This document shows positions 32,038 to 40,724 of a stretch of 64,000 bases of DNA, piece by piece; positions within the stretch are counted from its first letter, which is position 1, and each line of letters opens with the position of its first letter. Source of the DNA: CAZRKC01 sp964600665 (GTDB taxonomy: Bacteria > Bacillota > SLNR01); the NCBI GenBank assembly GCA_964600665.1, contig CAZRKC010000008.1, positions 30,289 through 94,288 of the forward strand, read 5' to 3'. The notes under the pieces were generated by a model that did no database searches, was not told the DNA's origin, and saw only the letters and a list, made by a program, of their open reading frames with translations. A program made the position numbers and the translations under genes.

Positions 32038-33072
32038 TCACATGCGCCCAATATTCAAAATATCACGATACGCAACAAATATCGCCAATAACATCAACAG
32101 TGCAAACCCGATGACGTGGAACATATTCTCTTTATCCTGTGCCACTGGCTTCCCGCGAATTCCCTCAATGGCTAGAAACACCAGTCTGCTCCCGTCCAGT
32201 GCAGGGATCGGAATCAGATTAAACAACCCAATATTGATGTTGATAATCGCTGCCAGGTTAAGGAGATAGGGAAATCCCAAGCGAGCTGCCCTTCCGAGTA
32301 CTCGCGTGATTGCAATGGGTCCAGATATATCCGCGGCCATTTTTCCGGTAATCATCTGCCAAATCGCATTAAGGATCAACCCTGCAACAAAAAAGGTCTG
32401 TTGAATTCCAAACCGAATCTGCTCGATGATCGTCGCAGGTCTGACTAAATAGGTACCAGTGATTCCGATGACACCTTTGCTGTCTTCTTCGCGCATCTTC
32501 GGTGTCACGGTCAGTGTCTTTTCAATTTCATCTCTTTCTATGACCAGGGACAATGGTTGATTCGGATTTGCATTAATAACTGCAACCAGATCAGTCCAGT
32601 TCTGCACAGGTTCCCCATCGACTGACAACACGAGATCCCCTGGAAGCAACCCAGCCAAATCCGCAGGTTCACCGATGATGATCTCACCGATCCGAGCCTC
32701 GTCAGAAAACTCACCCGTGGGAATTCCGGTCAACGACACCAAAAGCCCAAACATGACCATCGCTAAGAGAAAATTCATTGTAGCGCCAGCAATTATAACA
32801 CCCATCCGTTTCCCAACGGATTTTTTAGCAAAACCATTCTCATTATCGAGATCATCCGGATCAGTCCCTGCCATGCGCACAAATCCGCCCAGTGGGAGAA
32901 GACGCAAAGTATACCGTGTTTCCTGCCGCTGGAAAGTGAAAATCTTTGGCCCAAACCCGATACCAAATTCCAATACGTCGATTCCTGCTCGCTTCGCCGC
33001 AAGGAAATGTCCTAACTCATGAATAAAAATCAATAAACCAAAAACAATCAGCGCAATCCATAAAGAATTCAT
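32038..33072 (-). CDS. rseP: Site-2 intramembrane metalloprotease RseP/RasP
   Basis: Zinc metalloprotease that cleaves transmembrane segments of anti-sigma factors and remnant signal peptides. About 344 residues. The zinc motif is FIHELGHFLAA near residue 18, the PDZ domain near 115-190 (GLLPGDLVLSVDGEPVQNW), and the conserved third motif NLIPIPALDGSRL near 290, with four membrane helices. The ATG at 33072 follows GGGAAGGTG; the upstream in-frame ATG lies inside dxr. It begins one base before the dxr stop region, indicating coupling. Confidence 0.95.
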   Translation of the reverse strand: MNSLWIALIVFGLLIFIHELGHFLAAKRAGIDVLEFGIGFGPKIFTFQRQETRYTLRLLPLGGFVRMAGTDPDDLDNENGFAKKSVGKRMGVIIAGATMNFLLAMVMFGLLVSLTGIPTGEFSDEARIGEIIIGEPADLAGLLPGDLVLSVDGEPVQNWTDLVAVINANPNQPLSLVIERDEIEKTLTVTPKMREEDSKGVIGITGTYLVRPATIIEQIRFGIQQTFFVAGLILNAIWQMITGKMAADISGPIAITRVLGRAARLGFPYLLNLAAIININIGLFNLIPIPALDGSRLVFLAIEGIRGKPVAQDKENMFHVIGFALLMLLAIFVAYRDILNIGRM

Positions 33073-33073
33073 A

Positions 33074-34249
33074 TTAACACCTTCCCTTTTTGTCAGGGGC
33101 ATCCCGCCATTGTGAGGCCTGGCGTCTGGCCCAGTTATCAGATTCGAGGATTTCCTCCATGCTTGGACGCTTGTGGACTCGATGTTGTTCCATAACCGTC
33201 ATGATCAAAGCAGCTATCCCCATAAAACCAATATCCCCAGACAAAAACCGCTCTACTGCCTTTTCATTCGCCGCGTTAAATACAGCTGGCATGGTACCAC
33301 CAATCCGGCCAGCCTCATACGCCAGCGAAAGCCCAGGGAATCGGAGCAAATCCGGGTGTTCAAATGTCAGCGCACTGATACGAGTTAGATCCAGCAGCGG
33401 ATACGAATTCATCAACCGTCTTGGATACCCAAGGGCATATTGAATCGGAACCCGCATATCCGGTAGTCCCAGTTGAGCCTTAACTGATCCGTCACAGAAC
33501 TCAACCATGGAATGCACAATGCTTTGCCGATGAATCAATACTTGAATCAGATCCAACGGACAGTCAAATAACCATTTTGCTTCCAGTACTTCAAGTCCCT
33601 TATTGACCATTGTCGCTGAGTCAATGGATATTTTCTGACCCATTTTCCAATTTGGATGTTGCAAAGCCTGTGATGGAGTAATGGATCCCATTTGTTCAAT
33701 GGCAGTATCCCGGAAAGGTCCCCCAGAAGCGGTCAGGATAATACGTTGGACAGTATCCGGGTCTTCACCCTGGAGACACTGAAAAATCGCACTGTGCTCA
33801 CTGTCAACCGGGAGGATGCGAACATGCTGCTTTCTGCTTTCTTCCATTACAAGCTCACCGGCAGCGACCAATACTTCTTTAGTTGCTAATGCGACATCCT
33901 TTCCTCTGGAGATCCCGGTCATCACAGGGCGCAACCCCAACGTTCCAACTAAAGCCATGACCATCAAATGATAATCTGCATCTTCGACCAGATTCAGAAT
34001 ACCTTGGGTGCCCCAAAGAACCGTTGTCGGCAAATCAGAAATTGCAGCAGATAGTAAATCTGCCCCCGCTTCCGTGGCAACGGCCACCATCGCCGGTTGA
34101 AAATCACGAATTTGCTTCTCCAACCGGTCAATATTATTTCCCCCCACCAACCCCGTCACTTCAAAATGTTCCGGGTGTTGCGCAACAACATCCAACGTCT
34201 GGGTGCCGATTGAACCCGTTGAACCCAGGACGATCAGTTTCCTTTTCAT
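33074..34249 (-). CDS. dxr: 1-deoxy-D-xylulose 5-phosphate reductoisomerase
   Basis: NADPH-dependent conversion of DXP to MEP, first committed MEP-pathway step. 391 residues. Rossmann motif VLGSTGSIGTQTLDVV near the N-terminus, ALATKEVLVAAGE near 120, the metal-binding PVDSEHSAIFQ near 148, ILTASGGPFRD near 178, and DSATMVNKGLEVLEAKWLF (read in pieces) near 226. Start ATG at 34249. It overlaps the next gene by a few bases at its 3' end. Family-typical length. Confidence 0.96.
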   Translation of the reverse strand: MKRKLIVLGSTGSIGTQTLDVVAQHPEHFEVTGLVGGNNIDRLEKQIRDFQPAMVAVATEAGADLLSAAISDLPTTVLWGTQGILNLVEDADYHLMVMALVGTLGLRPVMTGISRGKDVALATKEVLVAAGELVMEESRKQHVRILPVDSEHSAIFQCLQGEDPDTVQRIILTASGGPFRDTAIEQMGSITPSQALQHPNWKMGQKISIDSATMVNKGLEVLEAKWLFDCPLDLIQVLIHRQSIVHSMVEFCDGSVKAQLGLPDMRVPIQYALGYPRRLMNSYPLLDLTRISALTFEHPDLLRFPGLSLAYEAGRIGGTMPAVFNAANEKAVERFLSGDIGFMGIAALIMTVMEQHRVHKRPSMEEILESDNWARRQASQWRDAPDKKGRC

Positions 34250-34267
34250 GTTTCCTCCAGTATCGTT

Positions 34268-35053
34268 TTAGATAATGAATACTTGAATATAATAATACAC
34301 GACCGGAGCGACAAAAATCAAGCTGTCACATCGGTCCAAGATCCCCCCATGGCCTGGGATCAGATTCCCAGAGTCTTTGATATCGACGTACCGCTTTAAA
34401 GATGATTCGACCAGATCCCCTAATTGGGCTGCTGCTGCAATCACAAACCCCAGAGGAATAAAATGTCGCGCTTCAATGCCTGCAACCAAGCCCACAATAG
34501 ACACCATCACAATACTGCCAAGTACCCCACCGGCAGCCCCTTCCCATGTCTTTTTTGGGCTAATACGAGGATTCAATTTGCGCTTGCCATAGCGGATCCC
34601 TAGGAAAAAAGCGAATGTGTCGCACCCCCAGGTGCCACCGAAAACGAATGCCAAACTTTCCAATGCTCCTGGCTGATTCCGGATCATGATGAGAAAACTA
34701 AAAAGCATGCCAACATATAAGCAGCCAAAAGTGTTGACAATCACATCATGGAAATTATATCGAGGATAACACGCGATTTCAGCGACCAGCGCAAACAGCA
34801 GCAATCCGGTTATAATTCCTCCAAAATAACGATCACCGTAATAAAATGAAGAAAATGAAAATAGGATAATGCCACTATACACAAGCCAAGGCATGGGATT
34901 CACATCTTTGTTGCGCCACATGGTCATATATTCATTTCCACCAATTAGCGCCACAGTCCCAACTAATAATAGGAACGGCAGCGGACCAGCCAGTACAATC
35001 AAAACAACCATCGCGATTCCAAGCAAACCGCTAACGATTCGCTTTTTTATCAT
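34268..35053 (-). CDS. cdsA: Phosphatidate cytidylyltransferase
   Basis: Makes CDP-diacylglycerol from CTP and phosphatidic acid in the membrane. About 261 residues with seven or eight hydrophobic helices. The CDS signature near the C-terminus is intact: QLGDLVESSLKRYVDIKDSGNLIPGHGGILDRCDS (read in pieces, with the catalytic D pair). FFLGIRYGKRKLNPRISPKKTWEG lies in the preceding loop. I place the start at the ATG 35053 (a neighbouring ATG at 35056 is possible), behind GGATGGTGG. It overlaps uppS by 23 bp. Confidence 0.92.
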   Translation of the reverse strand: MIKKRIVSGLLGIAMVVLIVLAGPLPFLLLVGTVALIGGNEYMTMWRNKDVNPMPWLVYSGIILFSFSSFYYGDRYFGGIITGLLLFALVAEIACYPRYNFHDVIVNTFGCLYVGMLFSFLIMIRNQPGALESLAFVFGGTWGCDTFAFFLGIRYGKRKLNPRISPKKTWEGAAGGVLGSIVMVSIVGLVAGIEARHFIPLGFVIAAAAQLGDLVESSLKRYVDIKDSGNLIPGHGGILDRCDSLIFVAPVVYYYIQVFII

Positions 35054-35858
35054 CATGACCACCATCCGTCTCCCTACCGACTTTACCAAATCGCCGCTCA
35101 CGATTTTGATAATCAACAATCGCGCTGATCAAATGTTGCCTGTTAAAATCAGGCCATAAGATACTCGTGACCCATAACTCTGCATAGGCAGCCTGCCAAA
35201 TGAGAAAATTGCTGATGCGCATTTCTCCTCCGGGTCGAATGATGAGATCGGGGTCTGGTAATCCTGCTGTATACAAGTGTTCAGAAAAGTAGGCCTCATC
35301 GATAGCATCAATGTCAGGGGTCGCTTCATCAGTCATCTTCGCGCATATGGCTCTGACAGCGTGCAGTATCTCGTGACGTCCGCCGTAGTTGACTGCGATA
35401 TTCAGGATCAAGTGTTGATTGTCCTTTGTTAACGCTTCCGCTTTTCGGATGGAAGACTGGATATTCTCTCGTAAAGGGGCCAAATCACCAATAAACCGGA
35501 TCTTGACTCCATTCTCGTTCAGTTCACTCGTTTCCTTTGCCAAATATTCCACAAGTAAATCCATCAGACCTTCCACTTCATCTTTCGGGCGATTCCAGTT
35601 TTCTGTTGAAAAAGCATACAATGTTAACACCCTGACTCCAAACTCACGGCATGCTCTCACCATATCCCGAATCGAATCAGCCCCCGCTTTATGGCCAGCA
35701 GATCGCGGTAGTCCCCGCTGTTTTGCCCATCGCCCGTTCCCGTCCATGATAATTCCAATGTGTACAGGTAGTTTCGACATATCAATACCGCCATTTTTAC
35801 TGTCGGATTCATTCCATAGCGATCGTTTCCGTCTTTTAAATAACCACTCGACTAACAT
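35031..35858 (-). CDS. uppS: Undecaprenyl diphosphate synthase
   Basis: cis-Prenyltransferase that makes C55-PP for cell-wall lipid carriers. 275 residues with a basic N-terminal extension of about 30. Motifs: HIGIIMDGNGRWAKQRGLPRSAGHKAG (read in pieces) near 33 with the catalytic Asp, YAFSTENWNRP near 82, NYGGRHEI near 162, and DLIIRPGGEMRISNFLIWQAAYAE (read in pieces) near 207. ATG at 35858 with AGGGGATAATA. First gene after a hairpin that follows the ferredoxin. Confidence 0.95.
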   Translation of the reverse strand: MLVEWLFKRRKRSLWNESDSKNGGIDMSKLPVHIGIIMDGNGRWAKQRGLPRSAGHKAGADSIRDMVRACREFGVRVLTLYAFSTENWNRPKDEVEGLMDLLVEYLAKETSELNENGVKIRFIGDLAPLRENIQSSIRKAEALTKDNQHLILNIAVNYGGRHEILHAVRAICAKMTDEATPDIDAIDEAYFSEHLYTAGLPDPDLIIRPGGEMRISNFLIWQAAYAELWVTSILWPDFNRQHLISAIVDYQNRERRFGKVGRETDGGHDDKKANR

Positions 35859-35884
35859 TATTATCCCCTGCCTATCATGAACAA

Positions 35885-35904
35885 GCCCCCTCTAAGGAGG
35901 GGGC
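35885..35904 (-). terminator. Hairpin between the ferredoxin and uppS
   Basis: GC-rich 8-bp stem GCCCCCTC/GAGGGGGC with a 4-nt loop. The minus-strand tail CTTGTT is poor in T, so read-through into uppS is likely. Confidence 0.5.
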
Positions 35905-35911
35905 CAGGTAT

Positions 35912-36076
35912 TTATTTACTGATTGCTCCTACCGGACAGGTAGATTCACACATTCCGCATTCAATGCACAGATCTTCGCTGATCACATATTTTTCCCCTT
36001 CACTGATAGCACCTACCGGACAAACAGATGCGCAAGCACCACATGCAATACACGCATCACCAATTTTGTAGGCCAT
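35912..36076 (-). CDS. fdx: Small 2[4Fe-4S] ferredoxin
   Basis: A 54-residue clostridial-type ferredoxin, found by translating the region by hand. It begins MAYKIGDACIACGACASVCP and repeats the motif later. Two cluster motifs are complete: C9xxC12xxC15xxxC19-Pro and C37xxC40xxC43xxxC47-Pro. ATG at 36076 follows AAGGAGGTGAAATAA, a strong ribosome binding site that is part of the last codons of the upstream gene; its TAA abuts this ATG. A low-potential one-electron carrier. Placement beside the isoprenoid genes fits a donor for IspG, but this is inference. Confidence 0.93.
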   Translation of the reverse strand: MAYKIGDACIACGACASVCPVGAISEGEKYVISEDLCIECGMCESTCPVGAISK

Positions 36077-36298
36077 TTATTTCACCTCCTTCATATAAGA
36101 CTCATAGGAAACGACCAACTCAATGTGCCGAGTATCCATCAGCCGCTGCCTCACGATCCGAAGATGACCCATGGGTACAACTTCTCGCGGAGGCTTTGTC
36201 TCAGATATACAGCCAATCGTCCAACCACATTGCTCTAACATCCGCTGGCCAATTTCCAGTTCATTACCTATCACCAAGGGGACCACAGTTGCGATCAC
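36077..36298 (-). CDS. Small hypothetical protein, up to 73 residues
   Basis: Unrecognised soluble protein between frr and the ferredoxin. The longest frame starts with a GTG at 36298, overlapping the frr stop, preceded by GGAGG very close by; a GTG four codons later has better spacing. The 3' end carries the ferredoxin ribosome binding site. Segment VPLVIGNELEIGQRMLEQCGW followed by IGCISETKPP and VPMGHLRIVRQ faintly recalls a PASTA repeat, too weak to assign. Tight packing on both sides (4-bp overlap, 0-bp gap) supports a real gene. Confidence 0.6.
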   Translation of the reverse strand: MIATVVPLVIGNELEIGQRMLEQCGWTIGCISETKPPREVVPMGHLRIVRQRLMDTRHIELVVSYESYMKEVK

Positions 36299-36852
36299 AC
36301 CTCCATGACCTCTTTTTCTTTGTTTGCCGTCACCTGATCAACCTCTTTAATATATTTATCAGTCAACTTTTGTACGTCATCCTGCGCCTTTTTAGCTTCA
36401 TCTTCTGAGATGAGTTTATCTTTTTCACCCTTCTTGATCATCTCATTCGCATCCCGCCGCAAATTCCGGATAACAACTCGTTCATCTTCTGCATTCTTCT
36501 TGATCAGTTTGACCAGATCATTGCGTCGTTCCGTGGTCAAGTGAGGCACCGCCAGGCGAATTACATTGCCGTCATTAACTGGCGTCATACCCAAGTCCGA
36601 TTTCATGATCGCCTTTTCGATAGACGCGATGCTTTTCTTGTCCCAAGGTTGAATGATTAATAATCTTGGTTCGGGTGTCGAAATATTGGCAAGCTGTGAA
36701 ACCGGCGTCATGGTCCCGTAATAGTCGACACTGATTTTATCCAGCAATGCCGGTGTTGCTCGACCGGCTCGAAGTCCCGCTAAATCCTTTCTGAATACTT
36801 CGATGACCTTCTTCATCTTTTCCTCAGTTTCCTTCATCAATTCTTTGATCAA
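36295..36852 (-). CDS. frr: Ribosome recycling factor
   Basis: Splits post-termination ribosomes with EF-G. 185 residues, exactly the family size, beginning at a TTG at 36852 that overlaps the pyrH stop (TTGA). Signatures: VFRKDLAGLRAGRATPALLDKI (read in pieces) near 20, VDYYGTMTPVSQLANI near 35, and RLAVPHLTTERRNDLVKLIKK near 100. GGAGATGATC inside pyrH serves as the ribosome binding site. Coupled to pyrH as in most bacteria. Confidence 0.95.
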   Translation of the reverse strand: MIKELMKETEEKMKKVIEVFRKDLAGLRAGRATPALLDKISVDYYGTMTPVSQLANISTPEPRLLIIQPWDKKSIASIEKAIMKSDLGMTPVNDGNVIRLAVPHLTTERRNDLVKLIKKNAEDERVVIRNLRRDANEMIKKGEKDKLISEDEAKKAQDDVQKLTDKYIKEVDQVTANKEKEVMEV

Positions 36853-37577
36853 ATCCGATCATCTCCTTTCACAAATGTGCCGATTGCTTCTCCCATCACA
36901 ACTCTTTTAATATTCCCTGGGATCTGCAGATCGAAGACAATGATTGGAAGTTGGTTATCCATACATAGCGATGTCGCAGTGGAATCGATAATGCCAAGCC
37001 CTTTCTGCAAAACATCAATATAAGTCAATTGCTCATATTTCTTTGCGTCGGGATTGGTTACCGGATCCGAGTCATAAACCCCGTCCACTTTTGTTGCCTT
37101 AAGTATCACTTCAGCTTCAATCTCTGCAGCCCTGAGTGCAGCTGTTGTATCTGTTGAGAAGAAAGGATTTCCAGTACCAGCAGCAAAAATGACAACCCGT
37201 TTCTTCTCCAGATGTCGAATCGCCCTGCGCCGGATGTACGGTTCTGCGACTTCTTTCATCTCAATGGCAGACATGACCCGTGTTTCCACATCATACTTTT
37301 CCAAAGCGTCTTGCAGAGCAAGGGCATTGATGACTGTGGCCAACATTCCCATATAATCGGCAGTGGCTCGATCCATCCCTTTTCGACTTCCAGCTACACC
37401 ACGCCAGATATTCCCTCCGCCAACAACAATCGCGATCTCAACACCAAACCCCTTAACTTCTGCGATTTGCTGCGCAATGGATTCGATGGTTTCAGGATCA
37501 ATACCGTACCCACGATTACCTGCCAATGCCTCACCACTCAGCTTCAAGACGATTCTGCGATATACCACACCATCCAT
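36849..37577 (-). CDS. pyrH: UMP kinase
   Basis: Phosphorylates UMP to UDP; amino-acid-kinase fold, hexameric. 242 residues. Motifs: RIVLKLSGEALAGNRGYGID (read in pieces) near 8, VVGGGNIWRGVAGSRKGMDRATADYMG (read in pieces) near 50, VIFAAGTGNPFFSTDTTAALRA (read in pieces) near 128, and KVDGVYDSDP near 160. ATG at 37577 behind GAGGGGG. After rpsB-tsf in the standard order, but a terminator follows tsf, so pyrH probably has its own promoter. Confidence 0.96.
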   Translation of the reverse strand: MDGVVYRRIVLKLSGEALAGNRGYGIDPETIESIAQQIAEVKGFGVEIAIVVGGGNIWRGVAGSRKGMDRATADYMGMLATVINALALQDALEKYDVETRVMSAIEMKEVAEPYIRRRAIRHLEKKRVVIFAAGTGNPFFSTDTTAALRAAEIEAEVILKATKVDGVYDSDPVTNPDAKKYEQLTYIDVLQKGLGIIDSTATSLCMDNQLPIIVFDLQIPGNIKRVVMGEAIGTFVKGDDRI

Positions 37578-37665
37578 GGCAACCCCCTCTTCCGATAGAA
37601 GTATCTTCTACAGAGTGCAAAAAAATCCTCTTCCAGCCGGTATTTCAGCCTTTTGTCTGAAAAAA

Positions 37666-37686
37666 AAGGAACACGATGTGTTCCTT
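37666..37686 (-). terminator. Rho-independent terminator after tsf
   Basis: 9-bp stem AAGGAACAC/GTGTTCCTT, 3-nt loop, then a run of eight T on the minus strand. The stem overlaps the tsf stop codon. Confidence 0.88.
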
Positions 37687-38317
37687 AATTGCACTTTTCG
37701 TCTTGATCTCCTTCAGACGGAGCCTGGGTCTCGCCCACCGCATAACGCACAAAACGGCCAATCTGAATGTTCTCACCAATTTTCGCCACTGCGTCAGTGA
37801 TGAGATCGCGAACAGTTTTATCCCCGTCCTTAATGTATGCTTGCATCAGCAAACAACTATCTTTGAGATATCGTTCCAAACGCCCATCAGCAATCCGGTC
37901 AAGCAGATGTTCCGGTTTGCCTTCATTTGCTGCTTGCGCCCGTGCAATTTGCCTTTCTTTATCTAAGGTTTCCACAGGAACATCGCCTTTGTCAATATAT
38001 AAGGGATTCATCGCAGCAATCTGCATAGCAATATTATGCACGAGATCCTTGAACTCAGCCGTTTTTGCGACAAAATCAGTCTCACAGTTGACCTCAACTA
38101 AAACGCCCACTTTACCACCCAAATGGATGTACGAATCGATTATCCCTTCAGACGCGGTTCTTGTTGCCTTTTTCGCTGCGGCAGCAAGACCTTTTTCTCT
38201 CAAGTACTCAATCGCTTTTTCCATATCACCATTTGTCTCTGCTAACGCTCTCTTACAATCCATAATGCCCGCACCCGTTTTTTCACGAAGTGCTTTCACC
38301 ATTTCAGCTGTAACCAT
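37685..38317 (-). CDS. tsf: Elongation factor Ts
   Basis: Nucleotide exchange factor for EF-Tu. About 210 residues, the short form typical of many Gram-positives with a reduced core. The N-terminal UBA-like domain is VKALREKTGAGIMDCKRALAE, with the Tu-contact motif VNCETDFVAKTAEF near 75. I choose the ATG at 38317 behind GGAGGGGAAGATA; an in-frame ATG 15 bases earlier overlaps this site. Co-transcribed with rpsB and ended by a strong terminator. Confidence 0.95.
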   Translation of the reverse strand: MVTAEMVKALREKTGAGIMDCKRALAETNGDMEKAIEYLREKGLAAAAKKATRTASEGIIDSYIHLGGKVGVLVEVNCETDFVAKTAEFKDLVHNIAMQIAAMNPLYIDKGDVPVETLDKERQIARAQAANEGKPEHLLDRIADGRLERYLKDSCLLMQAYIKDGDKTVRDLITDAVAKIGENIQIGRFVRYAVGETQAPSEGDQDEKCN

Positions 38318-38367
38318 TATCTTCCCCTCCATCCTTCCACCAAGTGCAAAGAGGAGGACAGGAACTG

Positions 38368-39141
38368 TTAACCCTGTCCACCTGCATCATCTTCAGTTTC
38401 GTCATCAACAAATGACTCCGCTGTTACTTCGGCAACAATACTTTCATCCATCAATTCTTCACCTTGACGACCCTCTAAGACGGCATCCGCGATCTTGGAG
38501 GTAATCAGACGAACCGCCCTGATTGCATCGTCATTGCCAGGAATTAGGTAATCGATTTCATCTGGATCGCAGTTCGTATCCACAATGGCTACGATCGGTA
38601 TACCCAAGATACGCGCTTCCGCGATTGCAATCCGCTCTTTCCGTGGATCAATGATAAATATCGCACCAGGGATTTTCTTCATATTTTTGATACCGCCCAA
38701 AAACTTCTCCAGCTTCTCTTTCTCTCCGCGGAGCTGGATTACTTCTTTCTTTGGGAGCACATCAAAAATTCCGTCTGCTTCCATTTTCTCTAACTGATGT
38801 AAACGGCTGATCCGTTTTCGAATTGTATCAAAGTTGGTTAGTGTGCCTCCCAGCCAACGTTGATTGACATAGAACATGTTGGCACGCAACGCTTCATCGC
38901 GGACCGACTCCTGCGCTTGTTTCTTTGTGCCAACAAAGAGGATGGTCTCACCTGCTTCTGCAACTTCTTTGATAAACCGATACGCTTCATCCATTTTCCG
39001 AACGGTCTTCTGCAGATCGATAATGTAGATACCGTTACGCTCAGTGAAGATATATGGTTTCATCTTCGGATTCCAGCGGCGGGTCTGATGACCAAAGTGT
39101 ACGCCGGCTTCCAATAACTGTTTCATTGAAATAACTGCCAT
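38368..39141 (-). CDS. rpsB: 30S ribosomal protein S2
   Basis: Ribosomal small-subunit protein of about 257 residues. Signatures: ISMKQLLEAGVHFGHQTRRWNPKM (read in pieces) at the N-terminus, VNQRWLGGTLTNF near 90, and GIPIVAIVDTNCDPDEIDYLIPGNDDAIRA (read in pieces) near 180. The acidic C-terminal tail is longer than minimal. ATG at 39141 with GGAGGAGGTGAATACC; an upstream in-frame ATG lies before the ribosome binding site. Preceded by a promoter and a roughly 115-nt leader. Confidence 0.97.
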   Translation of the reverse strand: MAVISMKQLLEAGVHFGHQTRRWNPKMKPYIFTERNGIYIIDLQKTVRKMDEAYRFIKEVAEAGETILFVGTKKQAQESVRDEALRANMFYVNQRWLGGTLTNFDTIRKRISRLHQLEKMEADGIFDVLPKKEVIQLRGEKEKLEKFLGGIKNMKKIPGAIFIIDPRKERIAIAEARILGIPIVAIVDTNCDPDEIDYLIPGNDDAIRAVRLITSKIADAVLEGRQGEELMDESIVAEVTAESFVDDETEDDAGGQG

Positions 39142-39258
39142 GGTATTCACCTCCTCCCCTTGGTTAAACCTCCGCTTCACTCATCCGGTCACTCCACCAG
39201 GTAAAATACCCGGCACCCGAGTCCCCGTCCTTTAGCGTGTGTAATAGAAAAGTACCAC
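39142..39258 (-). promoter_or_regulatory. rpsB 5' leader with a hairpin
   Basis: About 115 nt of untranslated leader between the promoter and rpsB. It contains CCGGGTA/TACCTGG as a near-perfect hairpin with a TTT loop, flanked by GGTG and GGTGGAG. Ribosomal protein S2 leaders that bind S2 are known in other bacteria. Autoregulation here is inferred. Confidence 0.35.
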
Positions 39259-39263
39259 TAACG

Positions 39264-39292
39264 ATTATACCACACCAGCATTGCTTCCGCAA
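39264..39292 (-). promoter_or_regulatory. Sigma-A promoter of rpsB-tsf
   Basis: On the minus strand TTGCGG (39287-39292), 17-bp spacer, TATAAT (39264-39269), with TG two bases before the -10. Confidence 0.82.
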
Positions 39293-39311
39293 TCACTTAA
39301 TTTCGAGAACG

Positions 39312-40706
39312 TTAGTAGGCTAAACCGTCTTGAAGGTATTTCAGCACATCTGCCATTGGTAACCTGACCTGATTCATCGAATCCCGGTGACGAATCGTGA
39401 CTTGGTGATCATCAAGGGATTCAAAATCGATGGTAATGCAATAAGGGGTGCCGATTTCATCCTGTCGGCGGTATCGCTTCCCGATACTGCCGGATTCGTC
39501 ATATTCACACATAAAATGTTTTGCCAGATCTTGATACATGCTATATGCAGGTTCCCTGAGCTTTTTGCTTAGCGGGAAAACCGCCGCTTTTACAGGCGCC
39601 AAAGCAGGGTGAAAACGAAGCACGACTCGGCTGTCACCAGGTGCAATCTCTTCTTCATCATAAGCATCTACCAAAAATGCGAGTGCGACTCGGTCAGCGC
39701 CAACAGATGGCTCAATGCAGTACGGTATGTACTTCTCATTGGTATCCGGATCCAAATAGCTAAAATCTTCTCCCGAATGGAGTGCATGTTGTTTCAAGTC
39801 AAAATCTGTACGGTCTGCAATTCCCCAAAGTTCACCCCAGCCAAACGGGAACCGGTATTCGATATCGGTTGTCGCGTTGCTATAGTGGGATAGCTCCTCT
39901 TGGTCATGATCTCTCATACGGATGCTCGCTTCCGATAAACCTAAGTCAAGGAGCCACTTGAAACAGTAGTCCTTCCAATAAATAAACCATTCCATATCGT
40001 CCCCGGGTTTGCAGAAAAACTCCAACTCCATCTGCTCGAACTCTCGTGTACGGAAAGTAAAATTCCCCGGTGTAATTTCATTACGAAAAGACTTGCCGAT
40101 CTGTCCAATCCCAAACGGCACTTTCTTTCGGCTGGTGCGTAACACATTTTTAAAATTAACAAAAATTCCTTGGGCAGTTTCAGGTCGTAAAAATATCTCA
40201 GCCTTACGATCTTCAGTCACACCCTGATAGGTTTTAAACATTAAATTGAACTTACGGATTTCTGTGAAATCGTGCCCCTGACACTTTGGGCAAGGGATTT
40301 TCTCTGAATCGATGAAATCCATCATCTGCTGTTCAGTCCAACCGTTAACACTAAACTCTGCACTTGTTCGCTGCAGCATCACTTCCTCAATCAGTTTATC
40401 CGCGCGAAATCGAGATTTGCATGCCCGACAGTCCATGAGCGGATCATTGAAACCACCCACATGGCCGGACGCAACCCAAGTCTGCGGATTCATCAGAATA
40501 GCGGAATCTAAACCCACGTTATACGGGGACTCCTGGATAAATTTCTTCCACCATGCCTTTTTCACATTATTCTTAAACTCGACGCCTAATGGGCCGTAAT
40601 CCCAAGTATTAGCCAGTCCTCCATAGATTTCGGATCCGGGAAAGACAAATCCTCTGGACTTCGAAAGGCTAACAATTTTTTCCATCGTAACTGCTGATCC
40701 TCTCAT
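39312..40706 (-). CDS. glyQS: Glycyl-tRNA synthetase (dimeric class II type)
   Basis: Charges tRNA-Gly. About 464 residues in a single chain, the eukaryote/archaea-like alpha2 type, not the alpha2beta2 GlyQ/GlyS pair. Motif 1 area: RGFVFPGSEIYGGLANTWDYGPLG (read in pieces). A zinc-ribbon-like pair CRACKSRF and CPKCQGHDF lies near 90 and 150. Motif 2 is FRNEITPGNFTFRTREFEQMELE (read in pieces) near 215, and motif 3 is SVGADRVALAFL near 330. C-terminal anticodon domain. ATG at 40706 behind AGGGGGAATTG. Controlled by the T-box upstream. Confidence 0.95.
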   Translation of the reverse strand: MRGSAVTMEKIVSLSKSRGFVFPGSEIYGGLANTWDYGPLGVEFKNNVKKAWWKKFIQESPYNVGLDSAILMNPQTWVASGHVGGFNDPLMDCRACKSRFRADKLIEEVMLQRTSAEFSVNGWTEQQMMDFIDSEKIPCPKCQGHDFTEIRKFNLMFKTYQGVTEDRKAEIFLRPETAQGIFVNFKNVLRTSRKKVPFGIGQIGKSFRNEITPGNFTFRTREFEQMELEFFCKPGDDMEWFIYWKDYCFKWLLDLGLSEASIRMRDHDQEELSHYSNATTDIEYRFPFGWGELWGIADRTDFDLKQHALHSGEDFSYLDPDTNEKYIPYCIEPSVGADRVALAFLVDAYDEEEIAPGDSRVVLRFHPALAPVKAAVFPLSKKLREPAYSMYQDLAKHFMCEYDESGSIGKRYRRQDEIGTPYCITIDFESLDDHQVTIRHRDSMNQVRLPMADVLKYLQDGLAY

Positions 40707-40724
40707 CTCAATTCCCCCTGATTC

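Noticed and set aside
37767..38504. 245-residue plus-strand frame
   Set aside because: Antisense to tsf and the end of rpsB; composition is that of a shadow frame and there is no ribosome binding site.
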